A stretch of DNA of 40,007 nucleotides from Calditrichia bacterium (GCA_027006055.1 JALTKX010000227.1:1-40007); one strand, 5' to 3'; shown: positions 17,392-26,702, counted from the stretch's first letter. Translations and numbers: made by a program. Notes: generated from the letters alone by a model not told the origin.

Positions 17392-17420
17392 AATTTATCG
17401 CCGGGACATAATAAAGTCAA
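17392..17420 (-). promoter_or_regulatory. Sigma70-type promoter of tRNA-Arg and probably proS
   Basis: On the minus strand TTGACT (17415-17420) and TAAATT (17392-17397) are 17 bases apart. A start about 7 bases after the -10 would lie roughly a dozen bases before the mature tRNA 5' end. Confidence 0.75.
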
Positions 17421-17462
17421 ACAAAAGCATACTTTTTATCTGCCCTGCCCGACAGTTCCCGT

Positions 17463-18650
17463 TTAACGCAGTACATGCATGATTTTTACCAAATCACCGT
17501 CAATCCCGGAATAGGGTTTTATGTTTAGTATCCGGCACATCAGGGGATACAGATCAATATTGCGCAACATCCCGGAGCGGTAATTTTCTTTAAAGGCCGG
17601 CCCCATGGCCAGAAAAATCCCGTGCATGTCCAAAAAGCGGTTATCGTAGCCGTGCGCCCCGCGGCTATGCGGGGGGAACTTCAATTGCATATACCAGCCG
17701 GGATCGGCCACCAGCAACAGGGGACCAACGGCCCCGTGCCCTTCCAGATGAAAATATGGCGGGATATCTTCCCGGCGGTACAGCCGGAATCCTCTCTCAT
17801 GTCCTTTCAGACGGGACTCGATTTCATTCATGGTTTTTTCATCACCCAAAAGGCTGGCCACCTGGGCGCTGCCGTTGACCGTAAAGGTTAAGCCGCGCAA
17901 CAGGCTGTCCATCCGCACCACCCGTTGGGGGCTTGTGGCGGTCATGCCGTGATCGGAAACCAAAATGATATTGACGCTATCGGCCAGCCCTATGTCCTTT
18001 ATACCCCGTACTATTTTTCCCAAACTGCTATCCAGCCGGGCGATGGCCCGTGTTACCTCAACGCTTTGCGGGCCGAAGTCATGCCCGGCGTCATCGGTAT
18101 CGCTAAAGTACAGGGAAATAAAGCGCGGACGTTCGGCCGGCGGTCTTTGCAGGTGGGCCATCACCCGGGCGATCCGTGTATCATGGGGCATATAATGATC
18201 ATAAAACTCAAAATAGTCGGGCCGTCGCCCGGCGTCGTCCACTTCCGTGCCCACCCAGAAAACACTGGCGGTTTTAAGCCCGTTTTTGCGCGCCGTTACC
18301 CATACCGGCTCGCCGCGATACCAGTCCGCGGAAAAGAGGGCGTTTTTATGGGGGCGCTTTGTGGAAAATCGTTTTCCATTAGCCGGATCGGTAAAGCGGT
18401 TAAAAAGTATGCCGTGATGCGCGGGATACATGCCGGTTACCAGGCTGTAATGATTGGGAAAGGTCTTTGAGGGGAACACCGGTTGCAACGATTCGGCCCG
18501 CACCCCGTGCTCCTCCATGTAACGCAAGGCGGGGAAATCACCCCGCTCCGGGTAATCCCAGCGGAAACCGTCCCAGGAGATGAGTAAAATATACGGCCGG
18601 GCCAGGGCCAGGCTGCCCAGCAATAGAAGAGACCATAAGAGCCGTTTCAT
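17463..18650 (-). CDS. Secreted nucleotide pyrophosphatase/phosphodiesterase (NPP, alkaline phosphatase superfamily)
   Basis: A signal peptide (MKRLLWSLLLLGSLALA) directs this 395-aa enzyme to the periplasm or outer surface. The two-metal site of the NPP family is clear: D27 in SWDGFR, the nucleophile T63 in FPSKTFPNHYSLVTG, the DTDDAGHDFGP segment (Asp and His ligands), VSDHGM, and the late HGYDNRFLDMHGIF. Members hydrolyse phosphodiester or pyrophosphate bonds of nucleotides or phospholipid head groups; the substrate is open. It starts 48 bases after the NodB-type gene on the same strand and may be co-transcribed with it. Confidence 0.88.
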   Translation of the reverse strand: MKRLLWSLLLLGSLALARPYILLISWDGFRWDYPERGDFPALRYMEEHGVRAESLQPVFPSKTFPNHYSLVTGMYPAHHGILFNRFTDPANGKRFSTKRPHKNALFSADWYRGEPVWVTARKNGLKTASVFWVGTEVDDAGRRPDYFEFYDHYMPHDTRIARVMAHLQRPPAERPRFISLYFSDTDDAGHDFGPQSVEVTRAIARLDSSLGKIVRGIKDIGLADSVNIILVSDHGMTATSPQRVVRMDSLLRGLTFTVNGSAQVASLLGDEKTMNEIESRLKGHERGFRLYRREDIPPYFHLEGHGAVGPLLLVADPGWYMQLKFPPHSRGAHGYDNRFLDMHGIFLAMGPAFKENYRSGMLRNIDLYPLMCRILNIKPYSGIDGDLVKIMHVLR

Positions 18651-18698
18651 TGTTTTGTCCTTTTTTTAGATCGTCTGTCCCGTAAGCGTGTTGCCGTT

Positions 18699-19976
18699 TC
18701 AGCTTAGCGGCTTCATAAAGTCACTTACCTTAATAAAAGTATAACCGCGCTTTTTTAATTCCATAATCAGGGCTTCCAGACTTTCGTAGGGGAAGTCCTT
18801 TTTTCGTTCGCTGCCCAGATGCATCAGAATAATTTTCCCGGAAAGCCCCTTGCGCTCTTCCAGATCGAGAAAGTGTGTTTTGATCTGTTCCGCGCTGCGG
18901 TAAAGCGTGGAGGAAGGGTCGCGCACCCAATCCCAGGAATCGCAGCGGGCCGACCAGCCGATATGGCGAAAGCCCAGTTCCGCCGCCCAGCCGAGTATTT
19001 GCGGATTGATTTCGCCGAACGGCGCCCTCCAGTAGGGCTTTAGCTTTTGATCAAAGCGTGCGCTGAAAATACTGTCCGTTCGCGCCAGTTGGGACTTAAA
19101 GCGTTGCTCGGTCATCGTAGCCCGCGTTTCGTTGGTGCCGTCCAGTTCCAGCCGGGTAGCGTGGGGATGGTTATAGGTATGGTTGGCTATTTCGTGGCCG
19201 TCGGCCAGCATGCGGCGCACCAGACCGGGAAAGTTTTCCATAAAACGCCCCGTTAAAAAGAGCGTGCAACGGATATGGTTCTTTTCCAGGATATCAAGAA
19301 TTTCCACTGTGCCCTTATTGCTGGAGCCGCCGTCAAAGGTGAGGGCCACCCTTTTCCCGGAAGTTTTAAAGTAATGCACCGAACGGCGGAGCTTCTGCAG
19401 ACGGGCGCTGTTATACCAAACCGTAAAGGAGTCTACCAGATAGGGTGTGCCGGAGGCGGTTAGTGCCCACACCGCAACCCGGTTATTCCCCGGTTTCAGT
19501 TGCAGGGGGTTCAGGCTGAGCGTCTCCTCCGGTTGGCTGACCACCGATTGTACCAGCCGTCCGTTATGAACAACATTCAGGGACTGATTTTCCCGACCGC
19601 GGGCAACAAGCTGCAAACGGCCTGTAAGGCCGCTTCGCAGGGAATCGATATGCCAGCCTTCTCCCGCGTAGGTGGAGTCGGCCCGGGTAAGCGCCTTTTC
19701 CCCGCCCGGTTCCTGCTTTTGCGCGGGAAAAAAAAGGAGAAACAGGAGAAGATTGCTTAACAGAATGAACAATCCCAGCCACAGCAGTTCGCGCGTCGGT
19801 TTATAGCGCGCCCATAAATCGCCCAACAACCATAAGTTGGCGTGCTTCAGACTGCAAAAAAAATGATGGTAACGCTTTTGTTGACATTCGGTGCAAATGG
19901 GCGCCTTGCAATAGTAGCATTTTCGGGCGGTAAATTTTTGCGGATGATTGACGCAGGCTTCTTTTGAGCGGGCCAC
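18699..19976 (-). CDS. B-box-type zinc finger / transmembrane / NodB polysaccharide-deacetylase fusion
   Basis: The 425-residue protein starts from GTG. The first 45 residues hold Cys/His pairs spaced like a B-box zinc finger: C8-x2-H11, C20-x2-C23, C28-x2-C31, then C41 and H45. One membrane helix follows (64-83), then a beta-rich segment (about 110-190) that looks Ig-like. The C-terminal half is a NodB deacetylase domain: motif 1 ALTFDGGSSN (catalytic D215), motif 2 HEIANHTYNHP (H261, H266), motif 3 YWRAPFG, and IILMHLGS. The usual second Asp of TFDD is Gly216, as in some subfamilies. The topology suggests a cytoplasmic finger and periplasmic enzyme acting on peptidoglycan or another acetylated glycan. 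It is upstream of the NPP gene. Confidence 0.82.
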   Translation of the reverse strand: MARSKEACVNHPQKFTARKCYYCKAPICTECQQKRYHHFFCSLKHANLWLLGDLWARYKPTRELLWLGLFILLSNLLLFLLFFPAQKQEPGGEKALTRADSTYAGEGWHIDSLRSGLTGRLQLVARGRENQSLNVVHNGRLVQSVVSQPEETLSLNPLQLKPGNNRVAVWALTASGTPYLVDSFTVWYNSARLQKLRRSVHYFKTSGKRVALTFDGGSSNKGTVEILDILEKNHIRCTLFLTGRFMENFPGLVRRMLADGHEIANHTYNHPHATRLELDGTNETRATMTEQRFKSQLARTDSIFSARFDQKLKPYWRAPFGEINPQILGWAAELGFRHIGWSARCDSWDWVRDPSSTLYRSAEQIKTHFLDLEERKGLSGKIILMHLGSERKKDFPYESLEALIMELKKRGYTFIKVSDFMKPLS

Positions 19977-20184
19977 GGATATTCCCAGAATATGACACTT
20001 CGGATTTAACGGCCCACAAGATAAAAAGGAAAGCTGTTTGGCGCTAATTTAAATATTTGCCTGCCCCTGGCGCCCGGCGCGGCGTGTTAATCTTTAGGAA
20101 CATAATTATTACAAATTTAATTGAATTTATATCTTAGATTATCGACCATAGAGACGTGTCTCGATTTAACCCAATCCCAAACTG

Positions 20185-22986
20185 ATGAAACGAACCTTCA
20201 TACTGCTGTTATTGCTCTCCGGGCTTCTTATGGCGCAAAGCTATTACTTTGGGCGCAATAAGGTGCAATATACCCGTTTTGACTGGCAGGTGATGAAGAC
20301 CAGCCACTTCGATATCTACTACTATCCCGAGATGGAAGATATCGCGCGCAAGGGAGCGGCCTTTGCCGAGGAGGCCTTCCGCGAATTGCAGCCCAGGTTC
20401 AACCACTATATCAACCGGCGTATTCCGCTTATCTTTTACAGCACGCATCTGCATTTTCAGCAAACCAATATTACGCCGGGCTTTATTCCCGAGGGCGTGG
20501 GCGGTTTTTTTGAATTCATAAAGGGACGGGTGGTTATCCCCAGCAATGGCAACCTCTCCAAGTTCCGCCATGTTATCCGCCATGAGCTGGTTCATGTGTT
20601 TATGCACGGTAAGGTACGCGGCAGTCTGCGCGATCACCGCCTGGTGGACGGTCCCTTTCCTCCCCTGTGGTTCACCGAGGGGCTGGCCGAGTTTTGGTCC
20701 ACCCGCTGGGACGCCCAGGGTGAAATGATCATCAAGGACGCCGTGCTTAACAATTACGAATTGGGTCTTAAAAACATCTATGTGGTCAACGGCACTTTTT
20801 CCATGTATAAGATCGGCCAGCATGTTCTAATGTATATCCGCGATCATTTCGGCGAGGATAAAATCCTGCAAATACTGAACGTGCTATGGAAGCATGAATC
20901 CTTTGAGGACGCTTTTAAGGAGGTGCTGGGCATGGACTACGCCGCTTTTGACCGCCGCTATCTCTACGCCCTGAAAAAAAAATATTACCCGCTGATGGCC
21001 GACCATGACTTTAACAGCCAAACCAGCCGCGCGGTGGAGGAGACCGGCTATAATTTTAAGCCGGTGTATTACAGGCACGGCGCCGAAGAGGCCGTGGTCT
21101 TTGTCGGCAACCACTCCGGGTATTCCTCCATCTTTCTCAAACCGTTAAATGCGCAAGACGGGGAAGAGGCGGAAAGCGAGGTGTTGATAAAGGGAGAGGC
21201 CACCTCGGACTTTGAATCCTTTCATATTTTCGATTCACGTATTTCTATCAACAAAGAGGGCGTGCTGGCCTTTTCCTCCAAAAGCGGCGGCAACGACGTC
21301 CTCTATCTGTACGACATACCCGGCAGGCGCGTTATACAAAAAATAGAACTGAATAAAGAGGGACACCGGCAGTTGGTGGGCATATACTCACCATCCTGGT
21401 CCGCCGACGGACGACGCCTGGTCTTTAGCGGCCTCTCCTCCTCGGGCTATAAAGACCTCTATCTCTACGATCTGAACACAAAAGCGCTGAAAAATCTGAC
21501 CCGCGATATCTATGATGACTTCGACCCCGTTTTCACGCCGGACGGGCGCATTATTTTCGCCTCGGATCGCGGCGCCTACGGCGACGAGGGCTACAGCAAT
21601 CTGTTTATCTGCGACAGCAGCGGCGCGCGCATTCGCTACCTGACCTTTGGCCGCCAGCGCGACACCGCCCCGGCCATCAGCGCGGACGGGCGGCTGCTGG
21701 CCTTTACTTCCGACCGACAACAGACCAACAACCTGTTTCTGATCCGCGATCCGCTAAAGGATAAAAAACATGAGCTTCAACAACTGACCCACGCCATCGG
21801 CACCATTTTTGACCCGGCCTGGACCCCCGAAGGCGATCTGCTGTTCTCCACCTTTGAGGGACGCCGCTTCCAGATACGCCTTTACGAGGATGTATTGCGC
21901 AAAATGAAAACGCTTCCGGCGCGGAGTGTTGTTATGAAACCCGGCCGCGCCGACGGCTGGACCTTCCCGGGCATAGACAGCGCCGGCGTTCAGGCCAATC
22001 AGCCTTACATCCGCGAATACACCCTGGATGTTGCCCAGTCCCAGGTTTCGCAGGACCCCATCTTCGGCACAACCGGCGGAGCCGCCTTCGCCTTTTCCGA
22101 TATCATGAGCAATGACCAGTATACCATTCTGGTTTATAATAACGCCCGCACCTCCTCTGATTTTTTGCGCAGTTTTAACTTTGCCGTCAATCATATTTCC
22201 CTGGAAAAAAAGGTCAACTATGCCGTGGGCCTTTTCCGCTTTGCCGGGCAATATTTTAACCCGCAGGACGCGTTTTATTTTGAAGACCGTTCGGGAGCCA
22301 GTTTTGCCATCTCCTATCCCCTTTCCCAGTTTTCACGCATCGCCTTTTCCCACAGCCTCAGCTACTCGGATAAAACATGGGCCTTTGGACGCAGACGTTT
22401 TGCCTGGCTGAACGCCTCATTTTTATCCTTTGTGCATGACAATGCCATTTGGCTGCCCACGGGACCCATCGAAGGCTGGCGCTTTAACCTTTCCATCGGC
22501 AACACCTACGACTTTGCCTTTAACAATGTAAATTATATGACCGGTCTGTTGGATTTCCGCTACTACCAGAGGTTGAGCCTGCGCGGCACCTATGCCGTCC
22601 GCCTTTATTCTCTGTTTAACGAGGGCAAGGAGGCGCGGCAATTCTATTTTGGCGGCAGTTGGGATCTGCGGGGCGTTCCCCGCTGGTCCCTGCACGGGCA
22701 ACGCATCTTTTTGCTCAGCCAGGAACTGCGTTTTCCCCTGATTGACGGCATCGGCATCAACACCCCCTTCCTTTCCCTGGGCTTCACCTCTATCCGCGGC
22801 GCCCTGTTTGTGGACGCCGGCAATGCCTGGAACGGCCGTCTGGAAAAGATACGCGGCAGCTACGGTTTCGGCGCGCGCCTGCCACTCGGCTTTTTGGTTT
22901 TACGCTGGGATATCGGTAAAAGAACCGATTTCCGGGACTTTGACCAGGGCAACTTTACCCAATTTTTCTTCGGATGGGATTTTTAA
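20185..22986 (+). CDS. Outer-membrane fusion: HExxH peptidase-like domain, TolB-type propeller, BamA-like barrel
   Basis: The 933-aa product begins with a signal peptide (MKRTFILLLLLSGLLMA). Residues about 30-270 carry a gluzincin-like motif: H133 and H137 in RHELVHVFMHG with E134, and WFTEGLAEFWS (162-172) supplying a third acidic ligand. About 280-600 contains repeats of the TolB/WD40-like kind (YSPSWSADGRRLVFSG, PVFTPDGRIIFASD, PAISADGRLLAFTSD). About 650-933 is rich in alternating beta strands and ends FFFGWDF, as expected of an outer-membrane barrel of the BamA/surface-antigen type. It may be a barrel-anchored protease or an assembly factor; activity is not proven. No Shine-Dalgarno sequence is seen. 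The next gene overlaps its stop codon. Confidence 0.8.
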   Translation: MKRTFILLLLLSGLLMAQSYYFGRNKVQYTRFDWQVMKTSHFDIYYYPEMEDIARKGAAFAEEAFRELQPRFNHYINRRIPLIFYSTHLHFQQTNITPGFIPEGVGGFFEFIKGRVVIPSNGNLSKFRHVIRHELVHVFMHGKVRGSLRDHRLVDGPFPPLWFTEGLAEFWSTRWDAQGEMIIKDAVLNNYELGLKNIYVVNGTFSMYKIGQHVLMYIRDHFGEDKILQILNVLWKHESFEDAFKEVLGMDYAAFDRRYLYALKKKYYPLMADHDFNSQTSRAVEETGYNFKPVYYRHGAEEAVVFVGNHSGYSSIFLKPLNAQDGEEAESEVLIKGEATSDFESFHIFDSRISINKEGVLAFSSKSGGNDVLYLYDIPGRRVIQKIELNKEGHRQLVGIYSPSWSADGRRLVFSGLSSSGYKDLYLYDLNTKALKNLTRDIYDDFDPVFTPDGRIIFASDRGAYGDEGYSNLFICDSSGARIRYLTFGRQRDTAPAISADGRLLAFTSDRQQTNNLFLIRDPLKDKKHELQQLTHAIGTIFDPAWTPEGDLLFSTFEGRRFQIRLYEDVLRKMKTLPARSVVMKPGRADGWTFPGIDSAGVQANQPYIREYTLDVAQSQVSQDPIFGTTGGAAFAFSDIMSNDQYTILVYNNARTSSDFLRSFNFAVNHISLEKKVNYAVGLFRFAGQYFNPQDAFYFEDRSGASFAISYPLSQFSRIAFSHSLSYSDKTWAFGRRRFAWLNASFLSFVHDNAIWLPTGPIEGWRFNLSIGNTYDFAFNNVNYMTGLLDFRYYQRLSLRGTYAVRLYSLFNEGKEARQFYFGGSWDLRGVPRWSLHGQRIFLLSQELRFPLIDGIGINTPFLSLGFTSIRGALFVDAGNAWNGRLEKIRGSYGFGARLPLGFLVLRWDIGKRTDFRDFDQGNFTQFFFGWDF

Positions 22987-24080
22987 TGAAATATCTTATG
23001 TTGACCATGCTGATGCTATTGGCCTTTTCCTGCGCCCGGCCCCGCCTGAACCGGGCGCCGGCCATGCCGTCCGCCGGCCGGAAAACGCCCGCCATGCTAA
23101 AGGGGTTGACCGCCATTAAGGAAGCGCGACGCCTGGAGATCGGCCATAACGCCATTCCCCGCCTCTTCCGGCGGGAGCATCTGCTGTTTTACCTTACCCT
23201 GGACGGTTATTTTTATCAGGTGAACCTGAACACCCTGGAAAGCGAGGGCGATATCAGAATTAACGAAGGCATGCGGGGAACGGCGGCCCTGGACTATCCC
23301 CTGCTCTATTTCTCCACGGCCCGGGGCAACGAGGGCGTGTCCGTTTATGACCTGAACCGCGCCCGGGTTGTCCGCGAGGAGCCCCTGGGAACAAGCGTCT
23401 CTTCCATGCTGTTGGCCGGAGACCGCCTGGTGCACTGCGCCGCCGACGGACGTATCACCGTCCTGATGACGCCTTCCCTGAAAAGCGCCTGGTCCGTGGA
23501 GCTGGGTCAGGATATTGTTGCCGACGCCCTTATTGACGGAGAGAATCTTATTGTCGGCGGCCGGGATGGACGGCTGGCCAGCTATCGTCTGCGGGACGGC
23601 CGGCTAAACTGGAGCATTGATGTGCCCGACGCCTTTTACACCGGCCCACTCCTTTCGCAAAAGGCCCTCTACTGGGCCGCCTACAGCGGCACGGTTTACG
23701 GAATCAACACAGACACGGGGCAAAAGGAGCACACCTTTCCCGGCTCCACGCCGGTCTACCAGTCGCCGGTGGATAACGATTCGCTTCTGTTTGTACCCTA
23801 TGCCGACGGCCGGTTGATCGCCTTTTACAAAAAAAACGGCCGGGCGCTTTGGGCGCGGCAGTTGGACGGCCCCTTCAGCGCCCCCCTGCTGCTCACCGCC
23901 AATGCGCTTTACTGCAGCCAGATGTCGGAAAAATTTTACATCCTCTCTCCGGAAAACGGTACGATTCTGCACGAGCAAAAACTATCCGGCCGTTCGCTGA
24001 GCGCGCCCCTGCAATGGAAAAAGCGCCTTTTTTTGTTTCTCTCCCCCGGTACGATACAGGAGTATAAGGATGCTGAATAG
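22986..24080 (+). CDS. PQQ-type beta-propeller lipoprotein, BamB-like
   Basis: I choose the ATG at 22986, which shares its first base with the upstream stop (TAATG). An ATG four codons earlier lies inside the barrel gene. The 364-aa protein has a lipoprotein signal (MKYLMLTMLMLLAFSC, Cys16). Repeats of the PQQ/BamB kind follow, for example DALIDGENLIVGGRDGRLASYRLRDGRLNWS and TPVYQSPVDNDSLLFVPYADGRLIAFYKKNGRALW (both cited by parts: GRDGRLASYRLRDGRL, YADGRLIAFYKKNGRA). Coupling to a gene with a BamA-like barrel suggests an envelope or outer-membrane assembly role. No enzyme residues are evident. Confidence 0.8.
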   Translation: MKYLMLTMLMLLAFSCARPRLNRAPAMPSAGRKTPAMLKGLTAIKEARRLEIGHNAIPRLFRREHLLFYLTLDGYFYQVNLNTLESEGDIRINEGMRGTAALDYPLLYFSTARGNEGVSVYDLNRARVVREEPLGTSVSSMLLAGDRLVHCAADGRITVLMTPSLKSAWSVELGQDIVADALIDGENLIVGGRDGRLASYRLRDGRLNWSIDVPDAFYTGPLLSQKALYWAAYSGTVYGINTDTGQKEHTFPGSTPVYQSPVDNDSLLFVPYADGRLIAFYKKNGRALWARQLDGPFSAPLLLTANALYCSQMSEKFYILSPENGTILHEQKLSGRSLSAPLQWKKRLFLFLSPGTIQEYKDAE

Positions 24081-24681
24081 AATAATACCCATTCTGCTCC
24101 TGCTGACGGTCGTCATCCCGCAGGCCCTGCGCGGCCAACAACAGTGCCGCTTAAGTTTTAGCGACGACGGACAGCCCTGGGCGATCACCCTGAACGACAG
24201 CCTGATATGCGCCTCCGGCGATACGCTGGAACTGGCCGCCGGTCGATACATCCTTGAGGCGCGCCCCGCCTACGATTACCGCTGGCCCGGGCCCTATATA
24301 CGGGATACGCTGCTGCTTAAAGCCGGCACGGTGCAAAACTATGCCCTGTTCGACGGGCGCGCCCTGCGCCTGGAAAAAGCTCCGGGGGCACTCTCCCCCG
24401 TCCCCGCCAGGCCCCTGCCCGATCTTTCCGCAGCGGTTTTTTACAAAAAGCCCCTGTTTAAAAACGGCCTGCTGGCCGGGGCTATCCTCGGCAACTGGGC
24501 CGCCTTTTACAGTAAGCGCCTGGCCGACCAATCCTATCAAAGCTATCTGCGCAGCTCCCGTCAGGACGATATAAGCCGCTATTACCGGCAAAGCCGCAGC
24601 TACGACAGGCTCTCCAATGTGATGCTGGGTCTCTCCGTGGCTACTCTTTCCGCCTATTTTTGGTTATTGATAGAGGACTGA
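24070..24681 (+). CDS. Hypothetical exported protein with PEGA-like domain and C-terminal hydrophobic helices
   Basis: This 203-residue protein is not assigned to a known family. It has a signal peptide or N-terminal anchor (MLNRIIPILLLLTVVIPQALRG). A small beta-rich region (about 28-105) follows, in which LELAAGRYILEARPAYDYRW and DTLLLKAGTVQNYAL resemble PEGA-type repeats. Two hydrophobic stretches lie near the C-terminus (GLLAGAILGNWAAFY and VMLGLSVATLSAYFWLLI). It overlaps the upstream propeller lipoprotein by 11 bases, so it belongs to the same three-gene envelope operon. I infer a periplasmic or inner-membrane accessory role only from that context. Confidence 0.7.
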   Translation: MLNRIIPILLLLTVVIPQALRGQQQCRLSFSDDGQPWAITLNDSLICASGDTLELAAGRYILEARPAYDYRWPGPYIRDTLLLKAGTVQNYALFDGRALRLEKAPGALSPVPARPLPDLSAAVFYKKPLFKNGLLAGAILGNWAAFYSKRLADQSYQSYLRSSRQDDISRYYRQSRSYDRLSNVMLGLSVATLSAYFWLLIED

Positions 24682-24712
24682 AGCCCAATGGGCCTTTCCC
24701 TTTTATTATTCT

Positions 24713-24741
24713 TTGACACACAAATGGAAGCGCTCTAAATT
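24713..24741 (+). promoter_or_regulatory. Sigma70-type promoter of the GAF-PP2C gene
   Basis: TTGACA (24713-24718) matches the -35 consensus perfectly and is 17 bases from TAAATT (24736-24741). The position decides the start of the following gene: a start codon at 24713 would lie in the -35 box, so translation must begin downstream at 24770. Confidence 0.8.
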
Positions 24742-24769
24742 AGCGTTTTCCTTAACAAATGCGAAACCG

Positions 24770-26674
24770 ATGTACCCGTTTTTAAAAATTATACCCGGAC
24801 TGCTGCTTTACCTGCTCTTTTTTTTAATGGCCCATTATGCCTTTTTGCATAAGTGGCCCGGCCTGCGGGATGACGCCGTTTTGTTGCTCACCCTGGCGGT
24901 CGTTATGCTTACCCATCGCCGTCTCCTCCAGTTTCTGGAAAAAAAGAGTCACTGGTTTTTCTCCGCGCGTATTGCCCGCGTGTTGCGGCTTATGGAAAAC
25001 CTTAACCGTCAGTTAAATGACACCCACAGCTATTTTGAGCTGAAAAAGACGCTGATGGGCAGTTTCGACCGTATCATCGAAAATACACCCTACGCCTTTT
25101 ACGTGCTGGAAGATAAAATATTTTACCTGGCCCATACCCGGAGGATCAAGCCCGACCAGATCCCCCCGGCGCATATCGATGCCGCCTATTTGCGGGAGTT
25201 ACCCAAAGGTGTTCTGGTTAAAAAGCGCGCCGAGCTTACCCTGCCCGCCGAGGTGGAACAGGCCTTCCAACGGCTGGAGTTGGACTACCTCTATTTTTTT
25301 TCGGGTCATTCGCATATTTTTTCCTTTTTGGCGGTACGCCCGGAGTTACACCGGATACTGCAGCATCCCTCCGTTTTAGAACTGTTCCGGCGCATCAACA
25401 ACAAGTCGGGCCTTATGCTGGAAAGCTCCGCCCTGCATATCGACCTGGAACAAAAACAGCACGAAATACGCAAACTGCTGGACGTCAGCCAAAAAATACT
25501 TTCGGAACTGGACATTAAAAAGATTCTGGACTACATCCTTGACGCCCTGAGCGAGTTGATTGAATATGACGCCGCGGCCATTTTTTTACTTAACGAAGAA
25601 ACACAGGAACTGTTAAGTACCAGCAGCAGAGGCTATACCGCGCGTAGTCAGCTTTCCCTGAAAGTGGGCCAGGGCTCCTGCGGCCATGTGGCCCGCAGCC
25701 AGAAAATAGAAGTGATCCCCAATGTGGATGAGGCCAGCCACTACTATAAGGCCCGGAAGGAAACACAATCGCAAATTTCGCTGCCTTTGCTGTTTGAAAA
25801 GAAGGTGCAGGGCGTTATTTGCGTGGAAAGCGATGAAAAGGATTTTTTCCAGGAGCCCGACGTGGAGCTGCTGAAGGTTTTTGCCAACCAGGCGGCCCTG
25901 GCCATTCACAATGCCCACCAGGTGCAGGTGCGTCTGCAAAAACAGGCCCTGGAGAACGAACTGTTCCATGCCGGGACGGTGCAAAAAGGTCTGCTCATAA
26001 AGCGCATTCCCCAAATACACAACATGCGCTTTATCGCCGAGAATATCCCCAGCCAGAATGTCAGCGGCGACCTGTACGACTTCATTCGCTTTAATGAGCA
26101 CACCATGGGCTGCATTATCGGCGACGTTTCGGGAAAGGGCGCCCCCGCCGCGCTGATGATGTCCCTTATCCTGGCCAGTTTTCGCACGCAATCCAAATCG
26201 GGCGACACCACCTGCGACGTGGTTAACCGCCTCAATGAGCTGTTGACCGAAACCACCATCGAAGGTAAATTTACCACCCTGTTTTACGGAATCTTTCAAA
26301 CCGGACACAGAAAGCTCATCTATACCAATGCCGGGCACAATCCGCCCTACCTTATCCGGCAAAGCGGAGAGGTGATTCCCCTCACCGGCGGCGGGCTGCT
26401 TTTGGGGTTTTTAAAAAATCAGGAATATATCCAAAAGGAACTGCCCCTGGAAAAAGGCGATCTGTTTGTGGCCTTTACCGATGGGCTGAGCGAAGCCATG
26501 AACGCGGAAGAAGAGGAGTTTGGCGAGGAACGCATACTGGAGATCATCCGTTCCCGTCAACAGGATGATCTTTTTAAAATAAAAAGCGCCCTGCTGGAAG
26601 CCCTGCAAAGCTTTACCCAAACCGATATGCACATGGATGATATCACTCTGATTCTGGCCCGCATGGATTCTTAG
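24770..26674 (+). CDS. Membrane-anchored GAF-domain PP2C (SpoIIE/RsbU-type) serine phosphatase
   Basis: The ATG at 24770 (MYPFLKIIPGLLLYLL, 634 aa) is chosen because the promoter excludes the earlier in-frame TTG. Two hydrophobic helices near the N-terminus (about 5-24 and 32-46) anchor it. A middle GAF domain (about 240-395) runs from LDVSQKILSELDIKKIL through LSLKVGQGSCGHVARS. The C-terminal PP2C domain (about 425-632) has the metal-binding Asp residues in NVSGDLYDF, CIIGDVSGKGAPAALMM, VAFTDGLSEAMNA and HMDDITLIL. Such phosphatases usually act on an anti-sigma antagonist or STAS protein; no such partner is adjacent. Its signal is unknown. The start lacks a clear Shine-Dalgarno sequence. Confidence 0.88.
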   Translation: MYPFLKIIPGLLLYLLFFLMAHYAFLHKWPGLRDDAVLLLTLAVVMLTHRRLLQFLEKKSHWFFSARIARVLRLMENLNRQLNDTHSYFELKKTLMGSFDRIIENTPYAFYVLEDKIFYLAHTRRIKPDQIPPAHIDAAYLRELPKGVLVKKRAELTLPAEVEQAFQRLELDYLYFFSGHSHIFSFLAVRPELHRILQHPSVLELFRRINNKSGLMLESSALHIDLEQKQHEIRKLLDVSQKILSELDIKKILDYILDALSELIEYDAAAIFLLNEETQELLSTSSRGYTARSQLSLKVGQGSCGHVARSQKIEVIPNVDEASHYYKARKETQSQISLPLLFEKKVQGVICVESDEKDFFQEPDVELLKVFANQAALAIHNAHQVQVRLQKQALENELFHAGTVQKGLLIKRIPQIHNMRFIAENIPSQNVSGDLYDFIRFNEHTMGCIIGDVSGKGAPAALMMSLILASFRTQSKSGDTTCDVVNRLNELLTETTIEGKFTTLFYGIFQTGHRKLIYTNAGHNPPYLIRQSGEVIPLTGGGLLLGFLKNQEYIQKELPLEKGDLFVAFTDGLSEAMNAEEEEFGEERILEIIRSRQQDDLFKIKSALLEALQSFTQTDMHMDDITLILARMDS

Positions 26675-26702
26675 GCGCCCTAACCCTTATCAGGAAAATA
26701 TT

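Noticed and set aside
24713-24769. TTG start extending the PP2C phosphatase by 19 codons
   Set aside because: The TTG is the -35 hexamer of a near-consensus promoter whose -10 is at 24736-24741; the transcript would start after it.
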